Shown here piece after piece: positions 29,431-37,815 of a DNA stretch of 64,000 bases. Position 1 is the first letter of the stretch. Each line of letters opens with the position of its first letter. Both the position numbers and the translations under genes were made by a program. The DNA is from Acidobacteriota bacterium. Lineage in GTDB: Bacteria; Acidobacteriota; Terriglobia; Acidiferrales; UBA7541. Where the stretch lies: NCBI GenBank assembly GCA_003223215.1, contig QHYH01000081.1, positions 82,481 through 146,480 on the forward strand, written 5' to 3'. The notes under the pieces are model-generated. The model saw only the letters and a program-made list of their open reading frames with translations. It did no database searches and was not told where the DNA came from.

Positions 29431-29449
29431 GTTCACCTCCGCGTTCGGG

Positions 29450-29455
29450 ATTATA
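29450..29455 (-). promoter_or_regulatory. TATAAT -10 box close to the serine-hydrolase start
   Basis: A perfect minus-strand TATAAT about 20 bases before the GTG at 29430, giving a short leader that still includes GGAGG. The -35 region is weak. Confidence 0.35.
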
Positions 29456-29695
29456 GAGCCTGTCTCGCAGAAGGGTTTGAACTTTTGATTTCGAATCCCG
29501 GCCCCACCATGGCCAGGTGTGCGGGATCCGAGCGAGGCGGCTACGGAATCGACAAGGCAAGTTCTCTTGCGCCGGTAAGCGACCGCATGGTGCGGCAGAA
29601 TAGGCGCAGGCGCTCAAGTCGCTGCACCCATTTCCAATCCAAACGTCTCATCGAGGTTCAGTCGAATTCCTTAAGGGAACGCACTTCAGGAGCGG

Positions 29696-30040
29696 TTACC
29701 CCGGCGGCCAGCGGAATGGTCTCCCGCCCAGTAAATGTAAATGGAGGTGAAACACCGACTGGCCGGCTCCTTCGCCGCTATTCAACACCGTGCGGTAGCC
29801 CTGAAGGAGCTGGCGTTCCCGAGCAAGCTGCGCGGCGACCAGCTGCAGCTTTCCGAGTACCACTTGATCCTCCTGGCTTGCGTCCGTCAACGATTCGAAA
29901 TGTTTCCGTGGGCAAATCAGGATGTGCGTCGGCGCCTGCGGGCTGATATCCTCGAACGCGAACAGTTCGGGATCTTCATACACCATCTTCGACGGAATCT
30001 GCTTCGCCCCAATTCTGCAAAATAAACAATCCCTGTTCAT
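29696..30040 (-). CDS. HIT-family nucleotide-binding hydrolase
   Basis: 114 residues, the usual size of a bacterial HINT-type protein. These enzymes cleave nucleoside phosphoramidates and related nucleotides. The opening CLFCRIGAKQIPSKMVYED and the histidine triad HLHLHLL (near residue 98) are diagnostic. The start overlaps the rlpA stop by 4 bases (ATGA), so it is translated from the same mRNA. The C-terminus GGRPFRWPPG is typical of the family. Confidence 0.93.
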   Translation of the reverse strand: MNRDCLFCRIGAKQIPSKMVYEDPELFAFEDISPQAPTHILICPRKHFESLTDASQEDQVVLGKLQLVAAQLARERQLLQGYRTVLNSGEGAGQSVFHLHLHLLGGRPFRWPPG

Positions 30041-30906
30041 CGAATTCCTCCCGCGGGCGGTTCAGGATCCAGACGCGTGACGAACGGTGTAAAACCCTCG
30101 CGCAAACGCAGTTGGTCGCCGAACTGCCGGGCCGTATCTTCGCCGGTGATTTTACCCACGCGTACGCGGTAGAAAGTTCCATCCGGTGCGTCATACTGCT
30201 GAATGAAAATCGGCGAATAGGAAGGGTTGAGACGGTCGCGCAGCCGCTCGGCATTACCGCGATCCCGGAACGCTCCCACCTGCACGGTGAAAAATCCCGC
30301 GGCGGGATCCACGTTGCCGAGGACTTCCACCCGCACCGGCGCGACCCCCGGCCCCACCAGATCGATCTCCCGCGCCGCCGCCAGGGAAAGATCGATGACG
30401 CGATTCTCCACAAACGGCCCCCGGTCCGTGATGCGGACCGTCGTGCTTTCTCCATTGTTCAAGTTGGTCACACGCACCATGGTATCGAACGGCAGGGTGC
30501 GGTGGGCCGCGGTGAATTTATACATGTCGTAGATTTCGCCGTTTGAAGCGCGCCTCCCGTTGAACGGCTCGCCATACCAGGAAGCATTCCCCTGTTCGGC
30601 GTACCCGGCCGGAGCTGGGGCCGGCGTCGGTCTATCATGTCGCGCTCGCGGACCAGACGGCGTCTCGGGCACGTCCGTCGAACGCTTCGCGGATTCTTCC
30701 CTTCTCGGTGGCGTGCTCGTAGGTTGCGTCGGCGGCCGACTCGCAACGGGCCTCCGCCCCGCGCATCCCGAGCCGACCAAGGCCAACAGGAACAAAGTTG
30801 TCGACAAGAAATAGAGAATTCCGCCGAGGCTTTGCGCCTCACGAGCGCCAGCTCGCCGCCCGCTTGCCTTCCGTGCTCTGCGAGACCTCTTGACTGAAGT
30901 CTTCAA
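30037..30906 (-). CDS. rlpA: RlpA-type lipoprotein with DPBB and SPOR domains
   Basis: 289 residues. A basic N-terminus and hydrophobic stretch (ILYFLSTTLFLLALVG) end at a lipobox, SGC (cysteine near residue 48). A proline-rich linker leads to a double-psi beta-barrel (about 103-195; ASWYGEPFNGRRASNGE, then VRITDRGPF) and a SPOR domain (about 205-280; FFTVQVGAFRDRGNAERL), which binds denuded septal glycan. RlpA proteins act at the septum, some as lytic transglycosylases. The start is a TTG at 30906; the 27 residues before the hydrophobic stretch are rather long, so a later start is possible. Confidence 0.88.
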   Translation of the reverse strand: MKTSVKRSRRARKASGRRAGAREAQSLGGILYFLSTTLFLLALVGSGCAGRRPVASRPPTQPTSTPPRREESAKRSTDVPETPSGPRARHDRPTPAPAPAGYAEQGNASWYGEPFNGRRASNGEIYDMYKFTAAHRTLPFDTMVRVTNLNNGESTTVRITDRGPFVENRVIDLSLAAAREIDLVGPGVAPVRVEVLGNVDPAAGFFTVQVGAFRDRGNAERLRDRLNPSYSPIFIQQYDAPDGTFYRVRVGKITGEDTARQFGDQLRLREGFTPFVTRLDPEPPAGGIR

Positions 30907-30920
30907 AGGCCCGCCTGGAT

Positions 30921-31193
30921 TCAGGATTTGGAGGATTTCTGGGCTTTCTGCGAATTGCGCGCGGCATTGCGCTCTTCGAGCCAGCTCGCCGCCTCGCCAA
31001 GCTTCTCGGACACTTCACGCAGGAATTGCGCTGTGCGCTTTTCCGTTTCGGGAGCGATATCTTCTTTCAAGAGGGCCTTCAAGCGGGTCAGTTCTTCGTC
31101 TACCCGCTTCCCGAAATCTTCGAAACTGTGAATCTGTTTCAACTTCGCCACTTCCTCGTCGATGCGCCTGCCGAACTCTTCCAATCGGCCCAT
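30921..31193 (-). CDS. small coiled-coil protein
   Basis: 90 residues, highly charged and predicted almost entirely helical, with heptad-like patterns (RRIDEEVAKLKQI, EDFGKRVDEELTRLKALL). No signal peptide. It lies 14 bases before rlpA in the same direction, so the order is this gene, rlpA, HIT. No family recognised; a structural or cell-division role is only a guess from the neighbour. Confidence 0.65.
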   Translation of the reverse strand: MGRLEEFGRRIDEEVAKLKQIHSFEDFGKRVDEELTRLKALLKEDIAPETEKRTAQFLREVSEKLGEAASWLEERNAARNSQKAQKSSKS

Positions 31194-31267
31194 AGTTGCC
31201 TCTGGCGCGACATTCCGCGCGATTTCTGTATTATAGAAAGGCTCTTATCCGGTCGCAAGGAGGATGG

Positions 31268-32188
31268 TTGCCCCTACCCTACGGTTGGCAGTGGCGATTG
31301 GAGCGATGGAAAAACGCGCTCGGCGGACTTTTCGGCGGCGAGCAGCAACCCCGCCCGAAACTGTGTCCGGTTTGCGGCGCGCTTGTAGGCATCAAAGCCA
31401 CGCGCTGCCACGAATGCGGCGCCAACCTGCACTTTTCTCTCGCCGCCTTGAGCAAGAAACTCTCCCGCTTATTCGGCGAGAACGAGGCTCCCGCCACCAC
31501 CGCCTTGCTCATCGCCAACATTTTGATGCTCGGCGTGAGTTGGCTTTCCTTCGCCGCCGCCGGCCAGGGAGGCGGTCTGACCATATTGTGGGGATTGGTC
31601 GGTGAAGCGCAATACCGCCTTGGGGCAAGCTTTGGTCCCGCCATTTTCTTTGAAAATCAGTGGTGGAGACTGGTCACCGCGATGTTTCTTCACGCCGGCC
31701 TGGTGCACATCGGATTCAACATGATGGCGTTAATGCAACTCGGCCCGCCGCTCGAAGAGCTTTACGGCTCGGCCCGCTATTTGTTCTTTTATATGGTGAC
31801 GGGCGCTTTCGGTTTCTTCGTGAGCGCGGCCACCGGCCATTTCTCGCTGGGAGCCAGCGGAGCGCTGCTGGGGCTTGTCGGCTTGCTCCTGGCGATCACT
31901 ACAAAACGCGGCGGCGCCTACATGCGCGAAATACGCTCGCGCTTGCTTACGCAAGTGGTCATTCTTTTTGCGTTGGGGTTTTCCGGTTTCATGGCCATGG
32001 ACAACTTCGCTCACGGCGGAGGGCTGGCCGCAGGCTTCCTGCTCGGCAAGCTGTTTGCCGACCGTAAGCCGGTGACTGCCGGCGAACGGCGCACCGCCTA
32101 CGCCCTGGGATGGCTCGCTGGAGTCGTCATCATCGCGAGTTTCGTTTTGATGCTTCTGCACTATCACGATCCGCTTCCCGGCCGCTGA
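31268..32188 (+). CDS. rhomboid-family intramembrane serine protease with zinc ribbon
   Basis: 306 residues. An N-terminal cytoplasmic zinc ribbon (CPVCG, then CHECG) precedes six or more helices. Rhomboid hallmarks: HAGLVHIGFNM in the second helix region, catalytic Ser in GASGA (S197) and catalytic His in FAHGGG (H249). Rhomboids cleave membrane proteins within the bilayer. The start is uncertain: TTG at 31268 has AAGGAGG four bases upstream, while the frame opens back to 31196. A TATTAT box at about 31231 would lie inside the longer version, supporting the shorter one. Divergent from the small coiled-coil gene. Confidence 0.85.
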   Translation: MPLPYGWQWRLERWKNALGGLFGGEQQPRPKLCPVCGALVGIKATRCHECGANLHFSLAALSKKLSRLFGENEAPATTALLIANILMLGVSWLSFAAAGQGGGLTILWGLVGEAQYRLGASFGPAIFFENQWWRLVTAMFLHAGLVHIGFNMMALMQLGPPLEELYGSARYLFFYMVTGAFGFFVSAATGHFSLGASGALLGLVGLLLAITTKRGGAYMREIRSRLLTQVVILFALGFSGFMAMDNFAHGGGLAAGFLLGKLFADRKPVTAGERRTAYALGWLAGVVIIASFVLMLLHYHDPLPGR

Positions 32189-32255
32189 CAGCTCCTGGCT
32201 CCCTCGGCTCGAATGGCTATCCGCAAGACCTGTTTGATTTCTTGAAATCCCGGTT

Positions 32256-32819
32256 CTAAAGCGGTTGCGAGGGCAGGTTGAGGCGGCGGGCGACGGTGAA
32301 GGAATAGTGCACTCCCGAGATGACGCTCAGGGCCGACACAAAGTAAACGAGGAAACGGTTCAGGAGATCGAGATGGAAGGCCGGGTAAGCCGCGCCCAGC
32401 ACCACCGCAAAAACCAGGACAATCTGCGAAAACGTGGTGAACTTGCCGTAGATGCTCGGCGGAAACGGCCGGTAGCCGGAAGCCAGAATAATCACCACCG
32501 CCACCGTGAGAATGAGCAGGTCGCGGCTCAGCACCAGAATGGTAAGCCACCACGCCAGTTGCTTTTCAAACGCCAGAACGACAAAGGAAGAAGAGAGCAA
32601 AAGCTTATCGGCGATGGGGTCGAGATAAGCTCCGAGCGAAGAATGCTGGTTGAATCTCCGTGCGATCAGGCCATCGATGCCGTCGGAAAAGCCCGCAATC
32701 ACCAGAATCAGCAACGCCCACTTGTACTTCTCATAGGACATGAAAATCAGAAAGAACGGCAGGAAACAAAGCCGGAGGAAGGTGATTTGATTGGGTACGG
32801 TCCAGATTCGGCCCTTCAT
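32256..32819 (-). CDS. pgsA: CDP-diacylglycerol-glycerol-3-phosphate 3-phosphatidyltransferase
   Basis: 187 residues. The enzyme makes phosphatidylglycerophosphate from CDP-diacylglycerol and glycerol-3-phosphate at the inner membrane. The CDP-alcohol phosphotransferase motif DGLIAR...G...D...D is complete (GIDGLIARRF, then LGAYLDPIADK), and VPNQITFLRL at the N-terminus is typical of PgsA. About five membrane helices. Related CDP-alcohol transferases such as cardiolipin synthase cannot be fully excluded. Transcribed alone, convergent with the rhomboid gene. Confidence 0.88.
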   Translation of the reverse strand: MKGRIWTVPNQITFLRLCFLPFFLIFMSYEKYKWALLILVIAGFSDGIDGLIARRFNQHSSLGAYLDPIADKLLLSSSFVVLAFEKQLAWWLTILVLSRDLLILTVAVVIILASGYRPFPPSIYGKFTTFSQIVLVFAVVLGAAYPAFHLDLLNRFLVYFVSALSVISGVHYSFTVARRLNLPSQPL

Positions 32820-32918
32820 TGCGTTTACAAATAGCGTAATTCAGGAGCTCGTTTGAGGCAACTCGGCCGATGCAAAACGACGTTGTTAAATTAAACATGG
32901 TGGTTTTCGCAAGCCGCT

Positions 32919-33227
32919 TCAGGCGAATTCGGCAAGGAACTCTTTCAGCGAGCGGCCCAGCTTGCGCGCGAAAAGTTCGTTCATCGAAGGAATAGATCCC
33001 GAGGGCTCGTCGAGAGAAATGCGTTCGACGCGATGCATGGGAAAAAACACCGTGGGGAATCCCACGCGCTCGCCGTCGGGCTCATTCATCTGACGGATGA
33101 AATGATCGAAGGAATTCAGGTCGATGCCGCGCAGCGTGACCCCGGAAGGGTTGACGACCAGCAATTCGCCCCATATTTTTTCCTTGGGCGAGTGCAGGCT
33201 CACGATCACGATGGAATGCGAGTCCAT
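32919..33227 (-). CDS. conserved small protein of unknown function
   Basis: 102 residues, soluble, no signal peptide. The sequence begins MDSHSIVIVSLHSPKEKIWG, suggesting a beta-rich fold, and ends in a helix (LGRSLKEFLAEF). No domain recognised. Start and reading frame look coding (regular GC3 pattern, no overlap with other genes). It lies about 100 bases upstream of pgsA on the same strand. Confidence 0.6.
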   Translation of the reverse strand: MDSHSIVIVSLHSPKEKIWGELLVVNPSGVTLRGIDLNSFDHFIRQMNEPDGERVGFPTVFFPMHRVERISLDEPSGSIPSMNELFARKLGRSLKEFLAEFA

Positions 33228-33400
33228 GGATTAGGAGCGTCCTCCCGTTAGACTAACTCATTTGTCTATGCGCGATGGCTCCCCTTGCGGAATTAGGCAA
33301 GATCACGCGAGAGACCGGGTGTTCGCCCAAAGCGCAACGAGGCCTTCACCCATCCGCTGCTCGATGAGACAACCACGGAAAGCGAGGAAAACGGATGTGC

Positions 33401-34610
33401 CAGTGTAGTGTCCAGCAAATAACTGGACAAATGGGCGGGGTTCGGATATGCTCAGAGCATGCCCCGTTCAGTTGCTCCCCTCATCCTCCAGGACGCCGAT
33501 GAGGCGCGGATTCAACAGTGGCTCTCGGCGTTTGGCACACCTCAACAAGTGGCTTTGCGGAGCCGGATTGTGTTGGCATCGGCTGCCGGCGAATCGGACA
33601 GCGCGATTGCCGAGCGACTGGACACGAACCGCAAAACTGTGACGCTATGGCGGACACGATTTGCGCAGGAAGGACTGGAGAGCTTGTGGGAAGTGGCGCC
33701 GGGTCGTGGACGCAAACCTACGTATGGGAACGACAAGATCCAGGAAATCATCGATACCACCTTACAGACCAAACCCAAGGGCATGACCCAGTGGAGTTGC
33801 CGATTGCTGGCCGCGCAGTTGGGTGTCAGCAAGTCCACCGTCAATACGGTGTGGCGGAGTCATAATCTCAAGCCACACCGCGTCAAGACATTTAAGCTCT
33901 CCCGCGATCCGCGTTTTCTGGAGAAATTGACCGATGTGGTGGGGTTGTACCTGAATCCGCCGCAACAGGCGATCATCTTGTGCGTGGATGAAAAGAGCCA
34001 AATTCAGGCGCTGGACCGCACCCAACCAGGCTTGCCGTTGAAAAAGGGGCGCTGTGGCACGATGACTCATGACTACAAACGCAACGGCACAACGACCCTG
34101 TTCGCCGCTTTGGAACTGCTGCAAGGCAAGGTGATCGGACAATGTTACGAGCGCCACCGGCACCAAGAGTTTCTGAAATTTCTTAGGCGACTGGATGAAG
34201 AGTTTCCCGGCGAAGTCCCGTTGCACTTGGTGATGGACAATTACGGCACGCATGGCCACGAGAAGGTACGTGGCTGGCTGAAACGTCATCCCCGCTTCGT
34301 ATTGCACTTCGTGCCTACCAGTTCCAGTTGGCTGAACCTGGTCGAGCGATGGTTTGGAGAATTGACCTCTAAACGAATCCGGCGGGGTGCTTTCTTCAGC
34401 GTAGGCGACTTAGAGAAAGCCATTGAAGAATTCTTGCAGACTTGGAATGAAAAGCCACGGCCTTTCGTCTGGACCGCCACGGTCGAATCAATTGTCGAGA
34501 AACTCTCTCGATGCCGCCAAACCCTGGAGAAGATTAAGCCGGGATGCACCTCACCCCGGACACGAAAGTCGAAGAAACGATTGCCCAGCTAATTCTCGGA
34601 CACTTCACTA
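33401..34610 (+). mobile_element. IS630-family insertion sequence
   Basis: About 1.2 kb with imperfect terminal inverted repeats of about 27 bp (33403-33429 and 34582-34608). They share AGTGTCC near the tips and a CTGG-CA block inside. The single transposase ORF is intact. IS630/Tc1-type elements insert at TA; the right flank is TA (34609-34610) but the left flank is CA (33401-33402), so the target duplication is either mutated or misplaced by my boundary. Confidence 0.85.
33459..34592 (+). CDS. IS630-family transposase
   Basis: 377 residues. An N-terminal helix-turn-helix pair (QVALRSRIVLASAAGESDSA and following) precedes the DDE catalytic domain. Catalytic residues: D177 in CVDEKSQI, D260 in VMDNYGTH and E296 in NLVERWF, with 35 residues between D260 and E296 as in Tc1/IS630 enzymes. 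No frameshift or stop, so the element may be active. It sits between the 102-residue gene and the TfoX-like gene without disrupting a recognisable gene. Confidence 0.93.
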   Translation: MPRSVAPLILQDADEARIQQWLSAFGTPQQVALRSRIVLASAAGESDSAIAERLDTNRKTVTLWRTRFAQEGLESLWEVAPGRGRKPTYGNDKIQEIIDTTLQTKPKGMTQWSCRLLAAQLGVSKSTVNTVWRSHNLKPHRVKTFKLSRDPRFLEKLTDVVGLYLNPPQQAIILCVDEKSQIQALDRTQPGLPLKKGRCGTMTHDYKRNGTTTLFAALELLQGKVIGQCYERHRHQEFLKFLRRLDEEFPGEVPLHLVMDNYGTHGHEKVRGWLKRHPRFVLHFVPTSSSWLNLVERWFGELTSKRIRRGAFFSVGDLEKAIEEFLQTWNEKPRPFVWTATVESIVEKLSRCRQTLEKIKPGCTSPRTRKSKKRLPS

Positions 34611-34633
34611 GCAGGAGGCGGTAATGTCTGACC

Positions 34634-34660
34634 AGATTCCGCGCTTCGCTCGGAATGACA
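34634..34660. repeat. REP-like palindromic interspersed repeat
   Basis: The minus strand contains CATTCCGAGCGAAGCGCGG, a well-known dispersed palindrome whose spurious translation is VIPSEARNL. The arms TTCCG and CGGAA flank a GC-rich hairpin core. Only one copy was seen in this window. Confidence 0.6.
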
Positions 34661-34697
34661 CTGCTGCAAATTTTTTGGGCCAAAACAAGAAAACCTC

Positions 34698-35108
34698 TCA
34701 CCTCGCCCGTTCGTAGGCCTGGTTCAGCCACCACAAGGCATCGCGCAAATCACTTGTCGAAGCAACCTCGAAGGAAAACCAGCGCTTTCCGGGTGTAATG
34801 CGCGAGTCCTTCAGCACGCGTTGCAGCAAATCCTGCGGCATGGGATCGAACCGGAAAATGACGGAATTGGGGGTGTCGAATCCCCGCGTGACCGGCAGGC
34901 CGCCGAAGATTTTCTTGCCGCGATAGAGGCCCATCATCCCGAACATGGGCTTGGTCGAGATTCGCGGCCAGCCGCTCACTTCCGTCTTCAGCATCGCCGA
35001 CCACTGCTTCATTTCTTCGGAAATCGGCGGCATTTTCGGCCGGTCCCGCATGCTTCGCGCGTTTTGCTTGGCCGGCCGATTCCGTTTTGCCTTCTTCGCT
35101 TTCATCAC
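34698..35108 (-). CDS. TfoX/YjbR-like small protein
   Basis: 136 residues. A basic N-terminal tail (KAKKAKRNRPAKQNARS) precedes a compact domain with STKPMFGMMGLYRGKKIFGGLP, which resembles TfoX N-terminal/YjbR-like folds. The C-terminus (SDLRDALWWLNQAYERAR) is a helix typical of the same group. The function of such proteins is mostly unknown; some are linked to competence or DNA binding. The start may be the second Met. It lies downstream of the broken nitronate monooxygenase on the same strand, with a 13-base gap. Confidence 0.6.
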   Translation of the reverse strand: MMKAKKAKRNRPAKQNARSMRDRPKMPPISEEMKQWSAMLKTEVSGWPRISTKPMFGMMGLYRGKKIFGGLPVTRGFDTPNSVIFRFDPMPQDLLQRVLKDSRITPGKRWFSFEVASTSDLRDALWWLNQAYERAR

Positions 35109-35121
35109 GAGCCTCGGGCAG

Positions 35122-36120
35122 TCACGAAGCAGCCCGGGAAGTGCGGAAATCCAGCGAAGCGCCGCGTTCGAGTAGCGATTCGGCGTGCCGGACGATATTT
35201 TCGATGAGCCTGGCTGCGCTAGGGCGGTCGTGCAGCAGCCCTGCAGCTTCTCCGACGACCGTCAAACACATATCCAAATCCTGCTTCGCCCGGGCTTCGG
35301 CGTACGCGCTCGCAAGGCTGCCGCGCGCTATCCCCTTCGGCTTCCCGGTGCGCCCACTCGTCGGTGAACTTGTTTTTCAGAACTCGAAAGGAAAACTCCT
35401 GCGGCCAAGGAACACCGCGCAATCGATCGATCGCTTTTGTGCGAACGGTGTCGTCTCCGGTGGCGCGCACGGCGCGATCGGTCATCGCCTGCGGCGTGAG
35501 AGCCTCCGCGGAAGCCCAGAAGCGCGTCCCGATCAGCACGCCGTCGGCTCCCAGCATCAAAGCGGCAGCAAGCCCTCGGCCATCGGCAATTCCTCCCGCC
35601 GCAAGCAGCAACGTCTTGGCGCACGCTTCGCCAGATAACCCGCGACTTCGGGGACAAGAGGCAGCGTCGCGCGGGCCGCTCCGTGGCCGCCAGCTTCCGC
35701 GCCCTGTGCCACGATGGCGTCGGCTCCGGCATCGAGCGCTTGGTCCACATGCCGCAAGGTTTGCACTTGGCAGACCAGCTTGGCCTTGGCGTCATGAACC
35801 TTGGCCGCGAAGGGTTGCGGGTCACCAAAGGAAAGAAACACGCAGTACGGCGAACGCTTCAACACTTCATCGAGCGCTTGCGGCGCGCGATCGAGCGCCC
35901 AGGTGATGAAACCCACGCCAAACTTGCGGCCCTCGACGAGCCTAAGCTCTTGCGCGAGGTCCGGCTCGCCGCCGAGTGCTCCGGCGTATCCGCCGCCCAG
36001 GATTCCCAGGCCGCCGGCATCGGAGACCGCAGCGACCAAGCGCCCGCCCGCGACGAGCGCCATCGGCGCGGACAGCATCGGATGGCGAATTCCGAATTGC
36101 TCGGTCAACCGCGTTTTCAC
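35122..36120 (-). pseudogene. nitronate monooxygenase, two compensating frameshifts
   Basis: A 333-codon FMN-dependent nitronate monooxygenase (oxidises alkyl nitronates) read in three pieces. From the GTG at 36120 the frame gives RHPMLSAPMALVAGGRL, GGLGILGGGYAG and AQGAEAGGHG, ending in AGYLAKRAP. Near 35618-35621 one C appears lost and the frame shifts to KTLLLAAGGIADGRGLAAAL. At the G run complementary to 35332-35335 one extra base restores the first frame, which continues SAYAEARAKQDLDMCL to the TGA at 35122-35124. Both changes are in short homopolymers, so sequencing or assembly error is possible. As given, the product is truncated. It lies about 40 bases after the CoA-transferase B gene, on the same strand. 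Confidence 0.85.
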
Positions 36121-36161
36121 AACTGCCGTCCTTTCCCGAAATCCCCGCGCCGCGCTCGGTC

Positions 36162-36833
36162 TCAAACCGGCATGACTTTGGGGCCACCGGAAGCAAAAAT
36201 AAGCTTCGGCTCGGTGAGGGACTGCACTTGATCGAGCGTGGTATCGGGCGCGAGTTCGCGGAGAAGCAGGCCCTTGGGCGTAACGTCGATGACCGCGAGT
36301 TCGGTGACGATGTGGTCGACGACTTCGACTCCCGTGAGCGGTAGCGTGCATTTTTTCAGGATCTTCGGTTTGTTGTCGCGCGTCGCGTGTTCCATGGCGA
36401 TGAAGACGCGCTTGGCGCCGGCGACGAGGTCCATGGCGCCACCCATGCCTTTGAGCATTTTGCCGGGGATAGCCCAGTTGGCGAGCGTGCCCTTTTCGTC
36501 GACCTGCAACGCGCCCAGAACGGTGAGATCGATGTGGCCGCCGCGAATCATGCCGAAGGAGTCGGCCGACGAGAAATAGCAAGTCCCGGGAAGCTCGGTG
36601 ACGGTCTCCTTGCCCGCGTTGATGAGGTCGGGATCGACTTCGGATTCCAGCGGATACGCGCCGACGCCGAGCATGCCGTTCTCCGATTGCAGAATCACGT
36701 CCATGCCCTTGGGCACGTGGTTGGCCACGAGCGTCGGCATGCCAATGCCCAGATTGACGTAATAGCCGTCACGCAGTTCCAGCGCGATCCGCCGCGCAAT
36801 CCGTTCGCGTTTTTGCTCTTCCGTTAGCGGCAT
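36162..36833 (-). CDS. scoB: 3-oxoacid CoA-transferase subunit B
   Basis: 223 residues. With subunit A it moves CoA between succinyl-CoA or acetyl-CoA and a 3-oxoacid such as acetoacetate. SENGMLGVG carries the catalytic glutamate. [28 protein letters not shown] and [12 protein letters not shown] are family blocks. The ATG at 36833 is chosen because conserved sequence starts there; the frame is open far upstream across the M28 gene. The gene for its partner subunit lies on the far side of the M28-type gene, an unusual order. The acyl substrate is not certain from sequence. Confidence 0.92.
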   Translation of the reverse strand: MPLTEEQKRERIARRIALELRDGYYVNLGIGMPTLVANHVPKGMDVILQSENGMLGVGAYPLESEVDPDLINAGKETVTELPGTCYFSSADSFGMIRGGHIDLTVLGALQVDEKGTLANWAIPGKMLKGMGGAMDLVAGAKRVFIAMEHATRDNKPKILKKCTLPLTGVEVVDHIVTELAVIDVTPKGLLLRELAPDTTLDQVQSLTEPKLIFASGGPKVMPV

Positions 36834-36885
36834 AAAATCCGTCCACCGTCGAAAATTGAAAACGCCGGTCCCGCCCAGTACAACT

Positions 36886-37815
36886 TCAGGGAAACTTTTT
36901 CTCAAATCTAGGCAATGTTGCCGCCAGAACTTGGCCAACGATGCCCAGGCTTTTGGGATCAACTCTGTCGAGCCTGTCTTCTGTCGTGTGCCAATAGGGG
37001 ATCGAGAAATCGATGAGATCACAGCCGGCCACGCCCCGGCGGATGAAGGAAAAATGATCGTCCCCGCCGACGGCATAGTCTTGATCGACAAAGGTGTTTT
37101 TGTAGCCGAGTCGAGCTGCGGTTTCCCAGATGAAATCGACGAGCCAGCGCGTAGAGCCGCTGTCGCGCGTGATCCTGACATGGGACGGGCCAATCATATC
37201 GGCCAGGATCATGGCTTTGACGCGCTTGAGTTCGCCGGAAAGAGCCATTTGTGCGGCCATTTCGCGGCTGCCGTAGGTGTTGTTGCTGCCGTCGCTGTTC
37301 CAGTGAACGTTCCGAGCGTCAGTCCAGTTGCCTTGCGCTTCTTCGCCGTCGAAGAAGGCGATCCAGACGTTGAGAAAATGCTTTCGCGCGCAGAACAGGC
37401 GCGCCAGTTCGATCATGGTTCCGGTGCCGGAGCCGCCATCATCGGCTCCGACAAAGTTGGGTATGCGTACGGTGTCGTAGTGCGTGGTGTAGAGAATGAT
37501 TCCGGGGTGCGTGCCATGCAGTTTGACCACAATGTTTTTCATCGCCAGATTGCCGAGAACCGTAGAAGCGTGAAAATCGTGCTCCTCGACCGGGCAGCCG
37601 TAGCTTTTGAGCTGGCCGATAATGTAGGCCTGCGTTCGGCGAATGCCGTCAGAATCCGGCGGCCGCGGCCCAATCTCTACGAGATGCCGCACGTGTTCGT
37701 ATGCGCGGGACCCGTCGAATGCGGGGTTTACATCGGCCGAGAGCTGTCGAGCCGTTCGAGCGCATAGCACCGCTAAGGCTAAACTGAACGCAGCACGAAC
37801 ATAGCTTTGTCTCAT
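36886..37815 (-). CDS. M28-type glutaminyl-peptide cyclotransferase-like protein
   Basis: 309 residues with an N-terminal signal ([19 protein letters not shown]). M28-fold zinc ligands: H112 in THYDT, D125/D126 in GADDGGSG, E158/E159 in FFDGEEA, D206 in LADMIGP and H276 in [11 protein letters not shown]. The pattern FFDGEEA...[17 protein letters not shown] and WHTTED is closer to glutaminyl cyclases (which form N-terminal pyroglutamate) than to aminopeptidases. It is exported and soluble. It overlaps the scoA stop by 4 bases and precedes scoB by about 50 bases, so it is co-transcribed with a cytoplasmic CoA-transferase, for no obvious reason. Confidence 0.82.
   Translation of the reverse strand: MRQSYVRAAFSLALAVLCARTARQLSADVNPAFDGSRAYEHVRHLVEIGPRPPDSDGIRRTQAYIIGQLKSYGCPVEEHDFHASTVLGNLAMKNIVVKLHGTHPGIILYTTHYDTVRIPNFVGADDGGSGTGTMIELARLFCARKHFLNVWIAFFDGEEAQGNWTDARNVHWNSDGSNNTYGSREMAAQMALSGELKRVKAMILADMIGPSHVRITRDSGSTRWLVDFIWETAARLGYKNTFVDQDYAVGGDDHFSFIRRGVAGCDLIDFSIPYWHTTEDRLDRVDPKSLGIVGQVLAATLPRFEKKFP

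Noticed and set aside
29490-29509. tRNA-like 3' end (TTCGAATCCC followed by GGCCCCACCA)
   Set aside because: The T-loop and the CCA end are three bases out of register, there is no T-stem 5' strand and no acceptor partner upstream. Probably coincidence.
34534-34734. Minus-strand ORF containing VIPSEARNL
   Set aside because: This peptide is the known spurious translation of a dispersed palindromic repeat.
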